NCBI GenBank assembly: GCA_013154085.1
Contig: JAADDE010000034.1
Coordinates: 1-36,702 of the forward strand
Reading direction: 5' to 3'
DNA: 36,702 bases
From: Thermoproteota archaeon
GTDB taxonomy: Archaea > Thermoproteota > Thermoprotei_A > Sulfolobales > Ignicoccaceae
Shown: piece after piece, positions 7,991 through 15,838 of the stretch
Numbering within the stretch: the first letter of the stretch is position 1
Layout: each line of letters opens with the position of its first letter
The notes under the pieces: model-generated
Databases searched by the model: none
The model's input: the letters and a program-made list of their open reading frames with translations, nothing else
What the model was told of the DNA's origin: nothing
Translations under genes and position numbers: made by a program

Positions 7991-7991
7991 C

Positions 7992-8822
7992 TCATTCGCA
8001 GAGACCGGACTCCAGGGATGAGATGAGGCCGACCGACGCCCATAGGGCTTCCTCGAGTCTCACAGTCTTCACACCCTGACAAGGAATTATGTTGACTACC
8101 AAGTCAACGTCCACGTCCGGATACTTCTCCGGAATCCCTGCGTCCGGAGAACCGAACATGAGTGCCACGTCGCCGGGCACGACTTCTCTGAGCTTGCCCG
8201 GCCACTCTCCTTGCCTACTTGTGACCACAACCTTAAGCTTCTCTCTTTTGTAATATTCGATTGCATCATAGATTGTCTTGAAATACCTCACTTCAAAGCC
8301 TAGGTACGCTCCCCGCCAGATGCCCCTTTTCATTCCGATAACCTTCTTTACTTTTCTCTTTTTATCGAAAGCTACTAAGACCAGCGAGCCCTTTCTGCAC
8401 GACTTCAGCTTTGCTCGAATCCTGCTCTCCTCGCCGACGTCTATAACAGCGTTCGAGCCGTGCTCACAAGCGACGACCAAACCCACCTTGAACAGCAACC
8501 CTTCCTCGCGGTCCACGAAGCCCTCGTTCAGTTCCTTTATTGTAACCGGCGGCAGTACGCCGGCATATCGTAGCTCCGGCCTCAAGGGGAAGGCGAGCTT
8601 CCTCAAATAGGCTGGGTAGCTGAGGTACGTAAGCACGCTCATGAGGACGTCGAAGCCGGGCCCCGGAGGGCCGTAGACGTCAACGCCCTCAGCTCTCAAG
8701 GTAGCCGCCGCTCTGGCGATGTACCCTGCGACTAGGGTCTTTTCGCGCAAGGAGGGATTTGCCGAAAGCGCGTCTCCCGGTATGGAAATGCGGAGCCTCC
8801 TATAATAGCACCTCAAAAGCAT
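7992..8822 (-). CDS. SPOUT-superfamily RNA methyltransferase (DUF171 / C9orf114-like)
   Basis: About 276 residues from ATG 8822. The start of the protein (RRLRISIPGDALSANPSLREKT) and the C-terminal knot region (IIPCQGVKTVRLEEA, then LWASVGLI) match the Methyltrn_RNA_3 family related to human SPOUT1/C9orf114; the segment VALMFGSPDAGIPE fits the cofactor-binding part of the trefoil knot. An internal region around residues 110-170 would be the inserted OB-like domain. Members bind RNA and are predicted SAM-dependent methyltransferases; the archaeal target is not known to me. Its ATG overlaps the stop of a 30-codon gene upstream (TGATG), implying coupled translation. Confidence 0.85.
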   Translation of the reverse strand: MLLRCYYRRLRISIPGDALSANPSLREKTLVAGYIARAAATLRAEGVDVYGPPGPGFDVLMSVLTYLSYPAYLRKLAFPLRPELRYAGVLPPVTIKELNEGFVDREEGLLFKVGLVVACEHGSNAVIDVGEESRIRAKLKSCRKGSLVLVAFDKKRKVKKVIGMKRGIWRGAYLGFEVRYFKTIYDAIEYYKREKLKVVVTSRQGEWPGKLREVVPGDVALMFGSPDAGIPEKYPDVDVDLVVNIIPCQGVKTVRLEEALWASVGLISSLESGLCE

Positions 8823-8914
8823 CACTTCTTAGACTTCTTTTGAAGCCTCTTTTCCACCTTACTCCTGTCCGAAGACTTCTCCATGAATAAGCTAGTCCTC
8901 TGCCTCCCTCCCAT
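8822..8914 (-). CDS. 30-residue basic mini-protein, translationally coupled to the SPOUT gene
   Basis: ATG 8914 opens a 30-codon frame ending in TGA whose last base is the first base of the ATG of the SPOUT gene (TGATG). The product starts MGGRQRTSLFMEKSSDRSK and ends VEKRLQKKSKK, so nearly half the residues are Lys, Arg, Ser or Gln and it should be an extended RNA-binding peptide or leader. A GGTGAG sequence lies about 10 bases upstream. The MGG-plus-basic start recalls N-terminal tails of archaeal ribosomal protein S25e, but the winged-helix part of S25e is absent. It may be a real small gene or a coupling leader. Confidence 0.5.
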   Translation of the reverse strand: MGGRQRTSLFMEKSSDRSKVEKRLQKKSKK

Positions 8915-8984
8915 CACACTCACCACTCCAGTCCCGTGAGATCGGGGTTATAATGAAGGGTGCTTCGGAGGATCTGGGAAGAGT

Positions 8985-10037
8985 ATGGACAAGTTGAGGG
9001 TAGCAGTTCTGGGCGCCACTGGAATGGCCGGACAGTGGTTCGCGTCGCTACTAGAAGAGCACCCCTATTTCGAGCTAGTGGCCCTTGGAGCCTCAAAGCG
9101 ATCGGCGGGCAAGAGGTACCGCGAGGCAGTCAAGTGGATAATCCCAAGACCGTTTCCCGAAAAGTTCGGCGACCTCGTGGTCTTCGACGCCTCGGACCCA
9201 GAATCCCTCCCAGAGAAGGTGGACTTCGTGTTCTCTGCCCTTCCCAGCGAGGTAGCGGGCGAAATAGAGCTGAAGTATCTCAAAAAGGGAATAGACGTAA
9301 TTTCAAACGCATCTCCGTTCAGACTGGAGCCAGACGTGCCTCTGATGAACCCGGAAATAAACGCGGATCACTTGGAACTGCTAAAGAATCAAAAGAGGTG
9401 GGGCGCAAAGCTTGTGAAAAATCCGAACTGCACTACAGCCGTTCTTACCTTACCCCTGAAGCCGATACTGGACGAATTCGGTATAGAGGATATTAGCGTC
9501 GTAACGATGCAAGCCATAAGCGGGGCGGGCTTCGCGGGCCTCACCGCCTACTCTATAGTAGACAACTTAATCCCGTACATCTCTAAAGAGGAATACAAAG
9601 TAAAGGTGGAGTCTAAGAAGATGCTTGGAGCTTTGCGCAATGGCCAAATCGTTCCAGCCGACTTCATAATAGAAGCGACGACCACCAGGGTGCCGGTTCT
9701 CGACGGCCACACGGAGGTCGTCTACGTGAAGACTGAGAGAGCGACCGACGCGGAGGCCGTAAAAGATGCTCTCAATTCCTTCAAGGGCGAGCCCCAGCTC
9801 CTTTCCCTGCCCACAGCACCCGAGAGGCCCGTGATCGTAAGGGAGGAGCCCGACAGACCTCAACCGCGCTTGGACAGGATGAACGGCAACGGGATGTCTG
9901 TCACTGTGGGGAGAATAGAAGTAATGGACACAAAGAGGATAAGGATGGTCCTCGTCGGCCACAACCTCTTGAGGGGAGCGTCCGGAGTGAGCTTGCTGAC
10001 GGCCGAACTGATGTATAAGAAGGGCTACATGACGTAG
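8985..10037 (+). CDS. asd: aspartate-semialdehyde dehydrogenase
   Basis: A 350-residue enzyme that reduces aspartyl phosphate to aspartate semialdehyde with NADPH, the branch point to lysine, methionine, threonine and isoleucine. The N-terminal dinucleotide-binding motif is [14 protein letters not shown]; the catalytic cysteine is in NPNCTTAVL near residue 148, followed by [11 protein letters not shown], and the active-site base is probably His in the segment [11 protein letters not shown] or nearby. Length and order fit the archaeal/fungal type. It starts at ATG 8985 after a GGGAAGAG ribosome-binding sequence and ends overlapping the convergent NYN gene by 13 bases. Confidence 0.95.
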   Translation: MDKLRVAVLGATGMAGQWFASLLEEHPYFELVALGASKRSAGKRYREAVKWIIPRPFPEKFGDLVVFDASDPESLPEKVDFVFSALPSEVAGEIELKYLKKGIDVISNASPFRLEPDVPLMNPEINADHLELLKNQKRWGAKLVKNPNCTTAVLTLPLKPILDEFGIEDISVVTMQAISGAGFAGLTAYSIVDNLIPYISKEEYKVKVESKKMLGALRNGQIVPADFIIEATTTRVPVLDGHTEVVYVKTERATDAEAVKDALNSFKGEPQLLSLPTAPERPVIVREEPDRPQPRLDRMNGNGMSVTVGRIEVMDTKRIRMVLVGHNLLRGASGVSLLTAELMYKKGYMT

Positions 10038-10648
10038 TATTTACTCCAGTCCTCCCTTTCTTCCCTCTCCTCCGCAAGTTCTTCGTGGCGAGCGGAGACC
10101 TCTCTTCTGCGCTTCTTTCTCTTTGGCCGCACGTCGGGGTAGAAGTAGACTTCGTTCCCCGCTATAAGGTATTTCACTACGCGGTACTTGTCCCTGACCC
10201 AGGGAAACTGCTCCCTCCACTCTTTGAAGACGTCGTTGCTTATTATCAGTCCATACTCCCTTTCTGCGATAGACAAAATGAAGTAGTCCGCCGGCGTTCC
10301 TGCGGGTGTCTGAAGCACCTTCCCTTTATTTAGAAGCTTCTCAAGCACCTCGGGCTTATCCACCTTGTACCGCAGCGAGGCGTCGGCCACAGCGTAAACT
10401 TCAAACCCCCTTTTCTTCAAGGCATCCATGACTATCAATAGGTTTTCGATCCTTCCTTTGTTGTTGGGTTTAGGACCGTGCAGTACCACGTTGGAGGCGT
10501 CCACCACGGCGACGGAGTGCGGGACCCTAACCCTCGCGTGGCGCGGAGCGCTCTTCTTTTCGACATATCTCTTTAGGCGAGGTACCAGCAAGTTCGTCGC
10601 GAGCGTGACTGTAACAGCCAGCAATATCGCCAGTAAGTACTCCCACAT
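10025..10648 (-). CDS. membrane-tethered Zc3h12a-like NYN ribonuclease
   Basis: A 207-residue protein with one N-terminal transmembrane helix (residues about 3-25) followed by a basic stretch and a PIN/NYN-type nuclease domain. The segments VAVVDASNVVLHG (first catalytic Asp), YAVADASLRYKVD, TPAGTPADYFILS and LIISNDVFKEWREQ match the Zc3h12a/Regnase-1 family (PF11977), where clustered aspartates bind Mg2+ for RNA cleavage. The C-terminus is a highly charged Arg/Lys/Glu tail. The predicted topology puts the nuclease in the cytoplasm at the membrane. It stands alone between asd and hisG and overlaps asd tail to tail. Family assignment is from motif order. Confidence 0.8.
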   Translation of the reverse strand: MWEYLLAILLAVTVTLATNLLVPRLKRYVEKKSAPRHARVRVPHSVAVVDASNVVLHGPKPNNKGRIENLLIVMDALKKRGFEVYAVADASLRYKVDKPEVLEKLLNKGKVLQTPAGTPADYFILSIAEREYGLIISNDVFKEWREQFPWVRDKYRVVKYLIAGNEVYFYPDVRPKRKKRRREVSARHEELAEEREEREDWSKYYVM

Positions 10649-10725
10649 GCCAGACCCGTCGTGGCCCAGCTCGTACTCGTGGCTCTTATGAGTTCTACAA
10701 CTTAACCGGTTGCGGGAACGCTTTC

Positions 10726-11589
10726 TTGGGAGAGCGATTGCGCCTAGTGGTGCCTAGCAAGGGACGATTGAAGGAAGTTACCTTGGAGTTGCTGGAGCAA
10801 GCGGGAATAAAGCCGGCCTACTTAGACTCGCGTGCCTTGATAGTGCCCTCGAACAAGCCCGACCTCGACTTAGTGTTTGCTAGGCCGGAAGACATCCCCT
10901 GGATAGTCGAAAGCGGCGCCGCAGAAATGGGGATAACCGGCCACGACTACGTCGTCGAGTCCGGACGCGACGTCGCGGAGCTCCTCGATCTTGGCTATGG
11001 CAGGTCCAAGCTCGTGCTGGCAGTTCCCGCTTCCCTTAACATAAAGGACCCTAAGGAGTTGCCTCCAGGTTTCCGCATCGCAACGAAATTTGTGAACATC
11101 ACACAAGAGTACATCAAAAACAAGGGCGTAGATGCAAAGATAATAAAAATCAGCGGTTCGGCCGAAATAATGCCCGGGATTGGGGCTGCCGACGGGATAG
11201 TAGACATTACCTCAACCGGAACAACTCTAAAGCTGCACGGCCTAGTACCCATAGACACCCTCTTGGAGAGTACAGCACGGCTAATAGCGAGGAGAGACGT
11301 AGCTGAAAGCCGCAGAGTGGAGGAAGTAAAACTAATGATTGAGTGCGTCCTAAGGGCAAAGAAAAAGAAACTACTCATGATGAACGTTCCGGACAGCGTG
11401 CTGAAAGAAGTCCTAAAGATGTTGCCAGCGATGTCCGGTCCAACAATAAGTAAGGTAGAGAGCGACGAACCTATGTGGGAAGTTATGGTTGCCGTGGACG
11501 AAGACGTTCTGCCAGAAGTCATCTTAAATGTGAAGAAAGCCGGGGCAAGAGACATCCTCGTACTTAACGTAGAAAGGTTAATCCCTTAA
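10726..11589 (+). CDS. hisG: ATP phosphoribosyltransferase (long form)
   Basis: A 287-residue enzyme for the first step of histidine synthesis, condensing ATP with PRPP. The N-terminus reads LRLVVPSKGRLKEVT; the PRPP-binding loop is GIVDITSTGTTLK; the final 75 residues form the regulatory HisG_C domain typical of the long, self-sufficient form that needs no HisZ. The start is TTG 10726, or TTG 10738 just after GGGAGAG, which would give the commoner HisG N-terminus. A hisF gene lies 11 kb away, so the his genes are not in one operon here. It overlaps the convergent gene by 12 bases. Confidence 0.95.
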   Translation: MGERLRLVVPSKGRLKEVTLELLEQAGIKPAYLDSRALIVPSNKPDLDLVFARPEDIPWIVESGAAEMGITGHDYVVESGRDVAELLDLGYGRSKLVLAVPASLNIKDPKELPPGFRIATKFVNITQEYIKNKGVDAKIIKISGSAEIMPGIGAADGIVDITSTGTTLKLHGLVPIDTLLESTARLIARRDVAESRRVEEVKLMIECVLRAKKKKLLMMNVPDSVLKEVLKMLPAMSGPTISKVESDEPMWEVMVAVDEDVLPEVILNVKKAGARDILVLNVERLIP

Positions 11590-12396
11590 CTTCCTAATGA
11601 TCATGTCGATAAAGCTTATCACGACCGGCGCGGCAACCACCGTAAGAATTATGTGATCCTCTACTTGGACTATTCTGTAGAGGTACAGCACGCCGTTCAC
11701 GAGCAAGGCCACGTCCCCGCCGCGCGTAGCGACCTCGCGGACCACTTTCTCATAGCTGAACACAGCTATTGGCCTCCATTGAAGATACACCACAACCTTG
11801 GTCTCTTGGGATAGCACGGCAAAGCGGTCTATGGATATGCGCTGACATCCTTCGTCCAAAAGCTTGCGGAAGGCTTCCTCGTACGCGTAGACCCCATCTT
11901 CGCTACAGAAGTAAAGGGTTCCGTTTCTGTATGCAACATCATTCGGGACAAAGCTCAAACTAATAGTAAATCCGCCACCCTCCCTGTGGACGTCCACTGC
12001 GCTACCCCTTACTACAATCAATCCGTCGTCCAATGGTTCCACAATAGTGACGTTGTTCATTATATAAGTTACATTAGTAAGTAGGTCGTAAACAAGTGCA
12101 ACTTCTCCTCTCTTAACGAGGGCGACGAAGCGGGCCGACGAGCGACATTCGTCAGGAACGAAGCCCGCGTCCACAAGAGGCACAATGCCTTTGGGCGAGA
12201 GCATGAACAGTCTAACCTTATCACCGGTGAGCGCCACTACGTAAGCTCCGTCAACGCACGCCGGCTTCCCGGGTAGTTGAAGATGGAGGGAACCCATACT
12301 AATCAAACCGCTGACGTAAGCTACTATCAACACGTCTTCATAAAATGAAAGACAGCAGACGCCGTTCAAGGTCTTTAGGAGTATTGCAAAAATCAT
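11578..12396 (-). CDS. probable exported protein with C-terminal membrane anchor, unknown function
   Basis: The frame is open to 12702, but everything before about 12396 lies opposite cmk and is rejected; ATG 12396 gives 272 residues and ATG 12297 a shorter form. The N-terminal stretch (residues about 20-37) is hydrophobic and may act as a signal. The body consists of repeated short beta strands separated by polar turns, several starting with a V-x-V/L pattern and ending D-G or N-G, as in a beta-propeller-like fold. The C-terminus has a transmembrane helix (around IILTVVAAPVVISFI) followed by the basic IRKLRD tail. Sequons such as NVT and NGT are present. Function unknown. Confidence 0.6.
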   Translation of the reverse strand: MIFAILLKTLNGVCCLSFYEDVLIVAYVSGLISMGSLHLQLPGKPACVDGAYVVALTGDKVRLFMLSPKGIVPLVDAGFVPDECRSSARFVALVKRGEVALVYDLLTNVTYIMNNVTIVEPLDDGLIVVRGSAVDVHREGGGFTISLSFVPNDVAYRNGTLYFCSEDGVYAYEEAFRKLLDEGCQRISIDRFAVLSQETKVVVYLQWRPIAVFSYEKVVREVATRGGDVALLVNGVLYLYRIVQVEDHIILTVVAAPVVISFIDMIIRKLRD

Positions 12397-12418
12397 CACG
12401 CGGCGCCGGTGAAGAGAG

Positions 12419-12937
12419 ATGGTCGTCGTAATAATAAGCGGGCCACCGGGCAGCGGAAAGAGCACGGTTGCCAAGAAGTTGGCAGAGGAGCTCGGAGTGG
12501 AGTACGTGTCGGCCGGCCAGATGTTCCGCGAACTCGCCAAGAGGCTCGGAGTGAGCGTTGTCGAATTAAACGAGATGGCTATGAAAGACCCATCAATTGA
12601 TATAATGATAGACAGAATGATATTGGAGAGGTCCGAGCGGGGCGATGTAGTGGTCGAAGCCCACTTGGGAGGCTGGGTTGCCCGCCCGTACGCCGACCTC
12701 AACGTCTACTTGACTGCCCCTCTGAACGTGAGGGTTCGCCGCGTCGCTCGGAGAGACGGCAAGACTCCTGAAGAGGCTGTGGAAGATATATTAAAGCGTG
12801 AGGAGCTTCAGTGGCTCCGCTTCAAGGCCCTCTACGGCTTCGATACCTCGTCGTTGGAAGTTTTTGATCTTGTCATCGACACCACAAAGTACGCTCCCGA
12901 GGAAATAGTGAAAATAATATTACTGGGACTTCGATGA
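12419..12937 (+). CDS. cmk: cytidylate kinase, archaeal type
   Basis: A 172-residue kinase phosphorylating CMP (and dCMP) with ATP. The P-loop is ISGPPGSGKSTVAKKLA at residues 6-22; EYVSAGQMFRELA forms the nucleotide monophosphate-binding part; VVVEAHLGGWV and the Arg-rich lid RVRRVARRDGK follow. Length and sequence match archaeal Cmk, which is shorter than the bacterial enzyme. In archaea this gene often sits near ribosomal or truB genes; here it stands between a secreted protein and mrp, overlapping the convergent mrp by 18 bases. Confidence 0.95.
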   Translation: MVVVIISGPPGSGKSTVAKKLAEELGVEYVSAGQMFRELAKRLGVSVVELNEMAMKDPSIDIMIDRMILERSERGDVVVEAHLGGWVARPYADLNVYLTAPLNVRVRRVARRDGKTPEEAVEDILKREELQWLRFKALYGFDTSSLEVFDLVIDTTKYAPEEIVKIILLGLR

Positions 12938-13762
12938 ACCTTCTATCTTCTCTACCACTTTGTCGGCGATCTTCAAGAACTCTTTGGCTGCTGGCGTATC
13001 GGGGTACTCAACGAAGAACGGAAGACCTTTGTCGTTGCTCTCGGAAATGCGCGGATCCAGTGGCACCGAACCCAAGAAGTCCACCCCAGCCCTCTCCGCA
13101 ATTCTCTTGCCGCCGCCGCTGCCGAAGATGGGGTAGGTCTTTCCGTCACATGGACACGTGAACCCTGACATGTTCTCCACTATGCCAAGTATAGGTATAT
13201 TAAGCCTCTTAGCAAAGTTAATCGACTTCATGACTACCTTCTGTGAAACTTCAGAGGGTATCGTAACTATTACGGAGCCGGTTAAGTTCGGTATCATCTG
13301 AGCTACCGTAAGGGGCGCGTCGCCCGTTCCCGGAGGCAAGTCTATTAGCATGTAATCGGCCTCCCCCCAAATCACGTTCTCGAGAAGTTCCAACATAGCG
13401 TTGCTGAGCATTGGACCTCTCCATATGACTGGAGACTCCTCGTCTGGCAACATGAAGTCCACGCTAACTATCTTCACTCCTAGGGGTCCGGTGACCGGTA
13501 TCAAGCCCTCGGGGGTGGCGTAGACGCGCTGCCCTTCCACACCCATCATCTTGGGTATGCTGGGACCGTAGAAGTCTGCGTCGAGCACTATGACCTTCTT
13601 GCCCCTGTACGCTAGCGCAAAAGCCAAGTTGGCCGTAACGAACGACTTGCCCACTCCGCCCTTTCCGCTCATGACGGCGACCTTGTATTTTATGCCGCTT
13701 AAGCGATCAGCTATGTTCTTTTGAATCTCTTGAATGGGTCTGAAGGGCAGTTTCTTTTGCAT
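12920..13762 (-). CDS. mrp: Mrp/NBP35-family iron-sulfur carrier ATPase
   Basis: The protein carries the deviant Walker A SGKGGVGKSFVTANLA, then VIVLDADFYGPSIPKMMG and LIDLPPGTGDAPLT, all diagnostic for Mrp/ApbC/NBP35. Near the C-terminus is VENMSGFTCPCDGKTYPIFG, whose CxC is the usual site for the bridging Fe-S cluster. It probably delivers Fe-S clusters to apoproteins. The frame is open to GTG 13783, but a TATA-like TTTTATTATAG at 13789-13800 predicts a transcript starting next to ATG 13762, giving a leaderless 280-residue protein. It is divergent from mevalonate kinase. Confidence 0.92.
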   Translation of the reverse strand: MQKKLPFRPIQEIQKNIADRLSGIKYKVAVMSGKGGVGKSFVTANLAFALAYRGKKVIVLDADFYGPSIPKMMGVEGQRVYATPEGLIPVTGPLGVKIVSVDFMLPDEESPVIWRGPMLSNAMLELLENVIWGEADYMLIDLPPGTGDAPLTVAQMIPNLTGSVIVTIPSEVSQKVVMKSINFAKRLNIPILGIVENMSGFTCPCDGKTYPIFGSGGGKRIAERAGVDFLGSVPLDPRISESNDKGLPFFVEYPDTPAAKEFLKIADKVVEKIEGSSKSQ

Positions 13763-13788
13763 AGCCACGCTCGGGACCCGCACCTCGT

Positions 13789-13807
13789 GCTATAATAAAA
13801 ATAAAAA
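13789..13807. promoter_or_regulatory. shared AT-rich promoter region of mrp and mevalonate kinase
   Basis: The run CTATAATAAAAATAAAAAG in the 71-base gap supplies TATA boxes for both directions: read on minus it lies about 26 bases before ATG 13762 of mrp, and on plus about 30 bases before TTG 13834 of mevalonate kinase. Confidence 0.55.
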
Positions 13808-13833
13808 GTCTTAGGATAGCCGAACCGGGAGCG

Positions 13834-14796
13834 TTGCAAGTAAGGGTCAGGGCGCCGACCAAGGTTACGCTCTTCGGCGAGCATTCTGTGGTTTACGGCT
13901 ATCCGGCAATAGTCTTCTCTCTGCCCATATACATTGATGTCAGCGCCACAGAGCACGACGACATATTAATCGTGACCGGACCAGCAAACGTAAGCTCTGT
14001 AGACCTTGTGATAAAAGAAGATAGAATAGATGTAGGTCCTAAAACTAAAAAATATTTGATGAGGTACATATCGTACATACTGAAGGCGATAGAGCGGTTC
14101 AGCGTACCCGGTATAATGATAGAAATTAAATCGCCGTTGCCGGTAGGCGCCGGCTTAGGAACCAGCGCGGCAGTGGCAGTGGGCACGGTAGCGGCGATCA
14201 GCATACTTAAAGGCTTAAACGTAGACAAGATGGAGATAGCCAAGCTGGCATGGGAGGTAGAAAAGTTGGTGCAGGGCAGGGCCAGTCCGATGGACACGGC
14301 CGCGTCGGCACTCGGAGGAGTGCTCTGGATTGAGAAGAAGGAAGAATGGAATATAGAACCGCTGAGTGTAGATGAGATAAACCTAGTTATCGGCGTATTT
14401 GAAAAGCAGAAGACAACAGCTTCCCTCGTCGCAGAGGTGGCCGAGAAGCTGAAAAGGAACCGCCTCTACAGCGAGGTCATCAAACTGATGGGGGAAATAG
14501 CGCGGGAAGCCAGAAGGGCGCTCGAAGACCGCGACTGGAAGAGGCTGGGTGAGCTCATGAAACTCAACCACGCCATGTTGGAGGCATTGGGAGTCGTCAC
14601 GGAAGAGACCAGTCGCGCAGTCCACTACGCCATAGAGGCGGGTGCGTTAGGGGCTAAGGTATCCGGCGCCGGCGGAGGAGGCGCCGTGGTAGCTCTAGCT
14701 GAGGATCCTATACCCGTAGCCTCTGCGATGAAGGTATCTGGAGCCAAAAAGGTTTTCACTGTATCGGAACCCTCGAATGGGGTTGAAATACTTTGA
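13834..14796 (+). CDS. mvk: mevalonate kinase
   Basis: A 320-residue GHMP kinase that phosphorylates mevalonate in the isoprenoid pathway feeding archaeal ether lipids. Motif 1 is APTKVTLFGEHSVVYGYPA; motif 2, the Gly/Ser-rich ATP loop, is SPLPVGAGLGTSAAVAVG; motif 3 near the C-terminus is GAKVSGAGGGGAVVAL. The catalytic Asp is in RASPMDTAASALGG. It starts at TTG 13834. CarS, a later step of lipid synthesis, lies about 3 kb downstream on the same strand. A short T-run (14801-14805) follows the stop codon. Confidence 0.95.
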   Translation: MQVRVRAPTKVTLFGEHSVVYGYPAIVFSLPIYIDVSATEHDDILIVTGPANVSSVDLVIKEDRIDVGPKTKKYLMRYISYILKAIERFSVPGIMIEIKSPLPVGAGLGTSAAVAVGTVAAISILKGLNVDKMEIAKLAWEVEKLVQGRASPMDTAASALGGVLWIEKKEEWNIEPLSVDEINLVIGVFEKQKTTASLVAEVAEKLKRNRLYSEVIKLMGEIAREARRALEDRDWKRLGELMKLNHAMLEALGVVTEETSRAVHYAIEAGALGAKVSGAGGGGAVVALAEDPIPVASAMKVSGAKKVFTVSEPSNGVEIL

Positions 14797-14798
14797 GC

Positions 14799-14805
14799 TA
14801 TTTTT
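14799..14805 (+). terminator. T-run after mevalonate kinase
   Basis: The run TATTTTT lies 3 bases after the mvk stop, followed at once by the next promoter; it fits an archaeal poly-T termination site. Confidence 0.35.
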
Positions 14806-14810
14806 ACGGT

Positions 14811-14823
14811 ACTTTTAAAAAGC
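14811..14823 (+). promoter_or_regulatory. strong TATA box upstream of the CxxCH surface protein
   Basis: ACTTTTAAAAAGC lies about 35 bases before ATG 14855, followed by GAAAGGA as ribosome-binding sequence. The good box, the ribosome-binding site and the uniform C-ending codon use of the gene suggest high expression. Confidence 0.5.
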
Positions 14824-14854
14824 AGAGTGCAGAGATCCCGTCGGGCGAAAGGAA

Positions 14855-15481
14855 ATGAAAAGGCTCGCCTTTGTCCTCCTCGCTACCATGATGGTGCCCC
14901 TCTTCGCAATGTCCAACGGCGCCCCCAACTTCAGCTGTACCATGTGTCACCAGGACGCCAAGCCCATCGCACCTCAGAACATCGTGATCAGCGGTTTGCC
15001 CCAATACTACGAGCCCGGCAAGGCCTACAAGCTCACCATCGAGATAAAGGACGTGAATGAGTGCACCCCCGCAATGGTCGCTTGCGGAGGCTTCGCGCTG
15101 CAAGCTAGCGCCGGCGAGTTCAAGATCATCGACCCCGAAAACACCTTCATCGCTCAGCCCGCTCCCGGCGAGAGCTTCGTAACCCACACCAAGGCTGGTA
15201 GCATGATGAAGAAGTGGACCGTCGAGTGGATTGCCCCTCAAGAGCCCCAGCCCGTAACGCTTAAGGTAGCGGCCCTAGCAGCAAACGGCGACGGTACGCC
15301 CTTCGGCGACTACTTCGGCATGAAGGTCTTCCAAGTGCAGCCCGCCCAAACCGGCATGCAAGAGCAGCCCGCTCAGCAGGCTGAGCAGCCGGCCGGAGAG
15401 GGCAATGTTGTCACCATAACTAAGACCGTATGGGTAACCATGACTGTGACGAAGACTGTCACCGTAACCCTCACCGGCTGA
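14855..15481 (+). CDS. exported single-CxxCH (haem c-type?) protein with Reeler-like domain and Thr/Val tail
   Basis: A 208-residue secreted protein. Residues 1-22 form a signal peptide ([17 protein letters not shown]). Right after it comes FSCTMCHQD, a CxxCH motif that could bind one haem c. Residues 40-160 have the strand pattern [19 protein letters not shown] of Reeler/choice-of-anchor domains found in archaeal and bacterial surface cytochromes. A Gln/Ala/Pro-rich linker (about 165-185) leads to a C-terminal tail [20 protein letters not shown] and the chain ends without a membrane anchor. The tail closely resembles repeats in the Thr/Val protein at 22213. Codon use is strongly biased to C-ending codons, hinting at an abundant protein. 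Haem attachment is predicted only. Confidence 0.75.
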   Translation: MKRLAFVLLATMMVPLFAMSNGAPNFSCTMCHQDAKPIAPQNIVISGLPQYYEPGKAYKLTIEIKDVNECTPAMVACGGFALQASAGEFKIIDPENTFIAQPAPGESFVTHTKAGSMMKKWTVEWIAPQEPQPVTLKVAALAANGDGTPFGDYFGMKVFQVQPAQTGMQEQPAQQAEQPAGEGNVVTITKTVWVTMTVTKTVTVTLTG

Positions 15482-15490
15482 TTTTTTAGA
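15479..15490 (+). terminator. T-run after the CxxCH protein gene
   Basis: ATTTTTTAG directly follows the TGA stop (six T at 15482-15487), matching archaeal poly-T termination. Confidence 0.5.
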
Positions 15491-15554
15491 TCGACACCTC
15501 TCCCTTACTTTGCAATTAAAAGCGGTCCTTCCTTCCCTGCGGCGGGTGAACTCT

Positions 15555-15827
15555 GTGAGCGCGGCCAGTTACGACAACGAAGCAAAAATTCGTCAAGCGA
15601 TGACCATGCTCATGAGGATAATAAACGATCCCTCAGTGCCCAGAAACATCCGCCGGGCGTGTATAGAGGCGGTCCGCCACTTGGAAAACGACAAGTTGAG
15701 TCCGGGCGTCCGTGCGGCTAACGCCATCAGCGCTTTGGACGAAATAGTTCAAGACCCAAACATGCCCATACATACTAGGATTACCATATGGAACGTGGTA
15801 ACGTTGCTCGAAACGGTGAAGGACTAA
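15555..15827 (+). CDS. UPF0147 family protein
   Basis: An all-helical protein of 90 residues matching the archaeal UPF0147 family: the two repeats [20 protein letters not shown] and [20 protein letters not shown] are characteristic. The frame is open to TTG 15510, but GTG 15555 sits 5 bases after GGGTGA and gives the usual family length. The function of the family is unknown. It is followed by FAU-1 after 11 bases, suggesting an RNA-related operon. Confidence 0.9.
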   Translation: MSAASYDNEAKIRQAMTMLMRIINDPSVPRNIRRACIEAVRHLENDKLSPGVRAANAISALDEIVQDPNMPIHTRITIWNVVTLLETVKD

Positions 15828-15838
15828 GGGGTCACCAG

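Larger units (their letters stand above)
7714..7991. other. 278-base convergent intergenic region: candidate replicator or protein-binding locus
   Basis: Both flanking genes end here, so no promoter is required, yet the region is full of structure. It has TTTGGAC direct repeats at the left end and four phased GTCCAA boxes at the right end. In between are an AT-rich stretch (about 7845-7885), a TTGTATACATAATTGTAC segment (about 7778-7795), and an inverted repeat CGCTTAG (7904-7910) / CTAAGCG (7930-7936). By hand count the part 7741-7980 is about 47 percent G+C, visibly lower than the neighbouring genes. No coding sequence is supported. This arrangement resembles iteron-type origins; that role is inferred. 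Confidence 0.5.

Noticed and set aside
12397-12702. N-terminal extension of the exported protein gene
   Set aside because: It is the exact antisense of the conserved cmk P-loop region and is Ser/Thr/Pro-rich, typical of a shadow frame.
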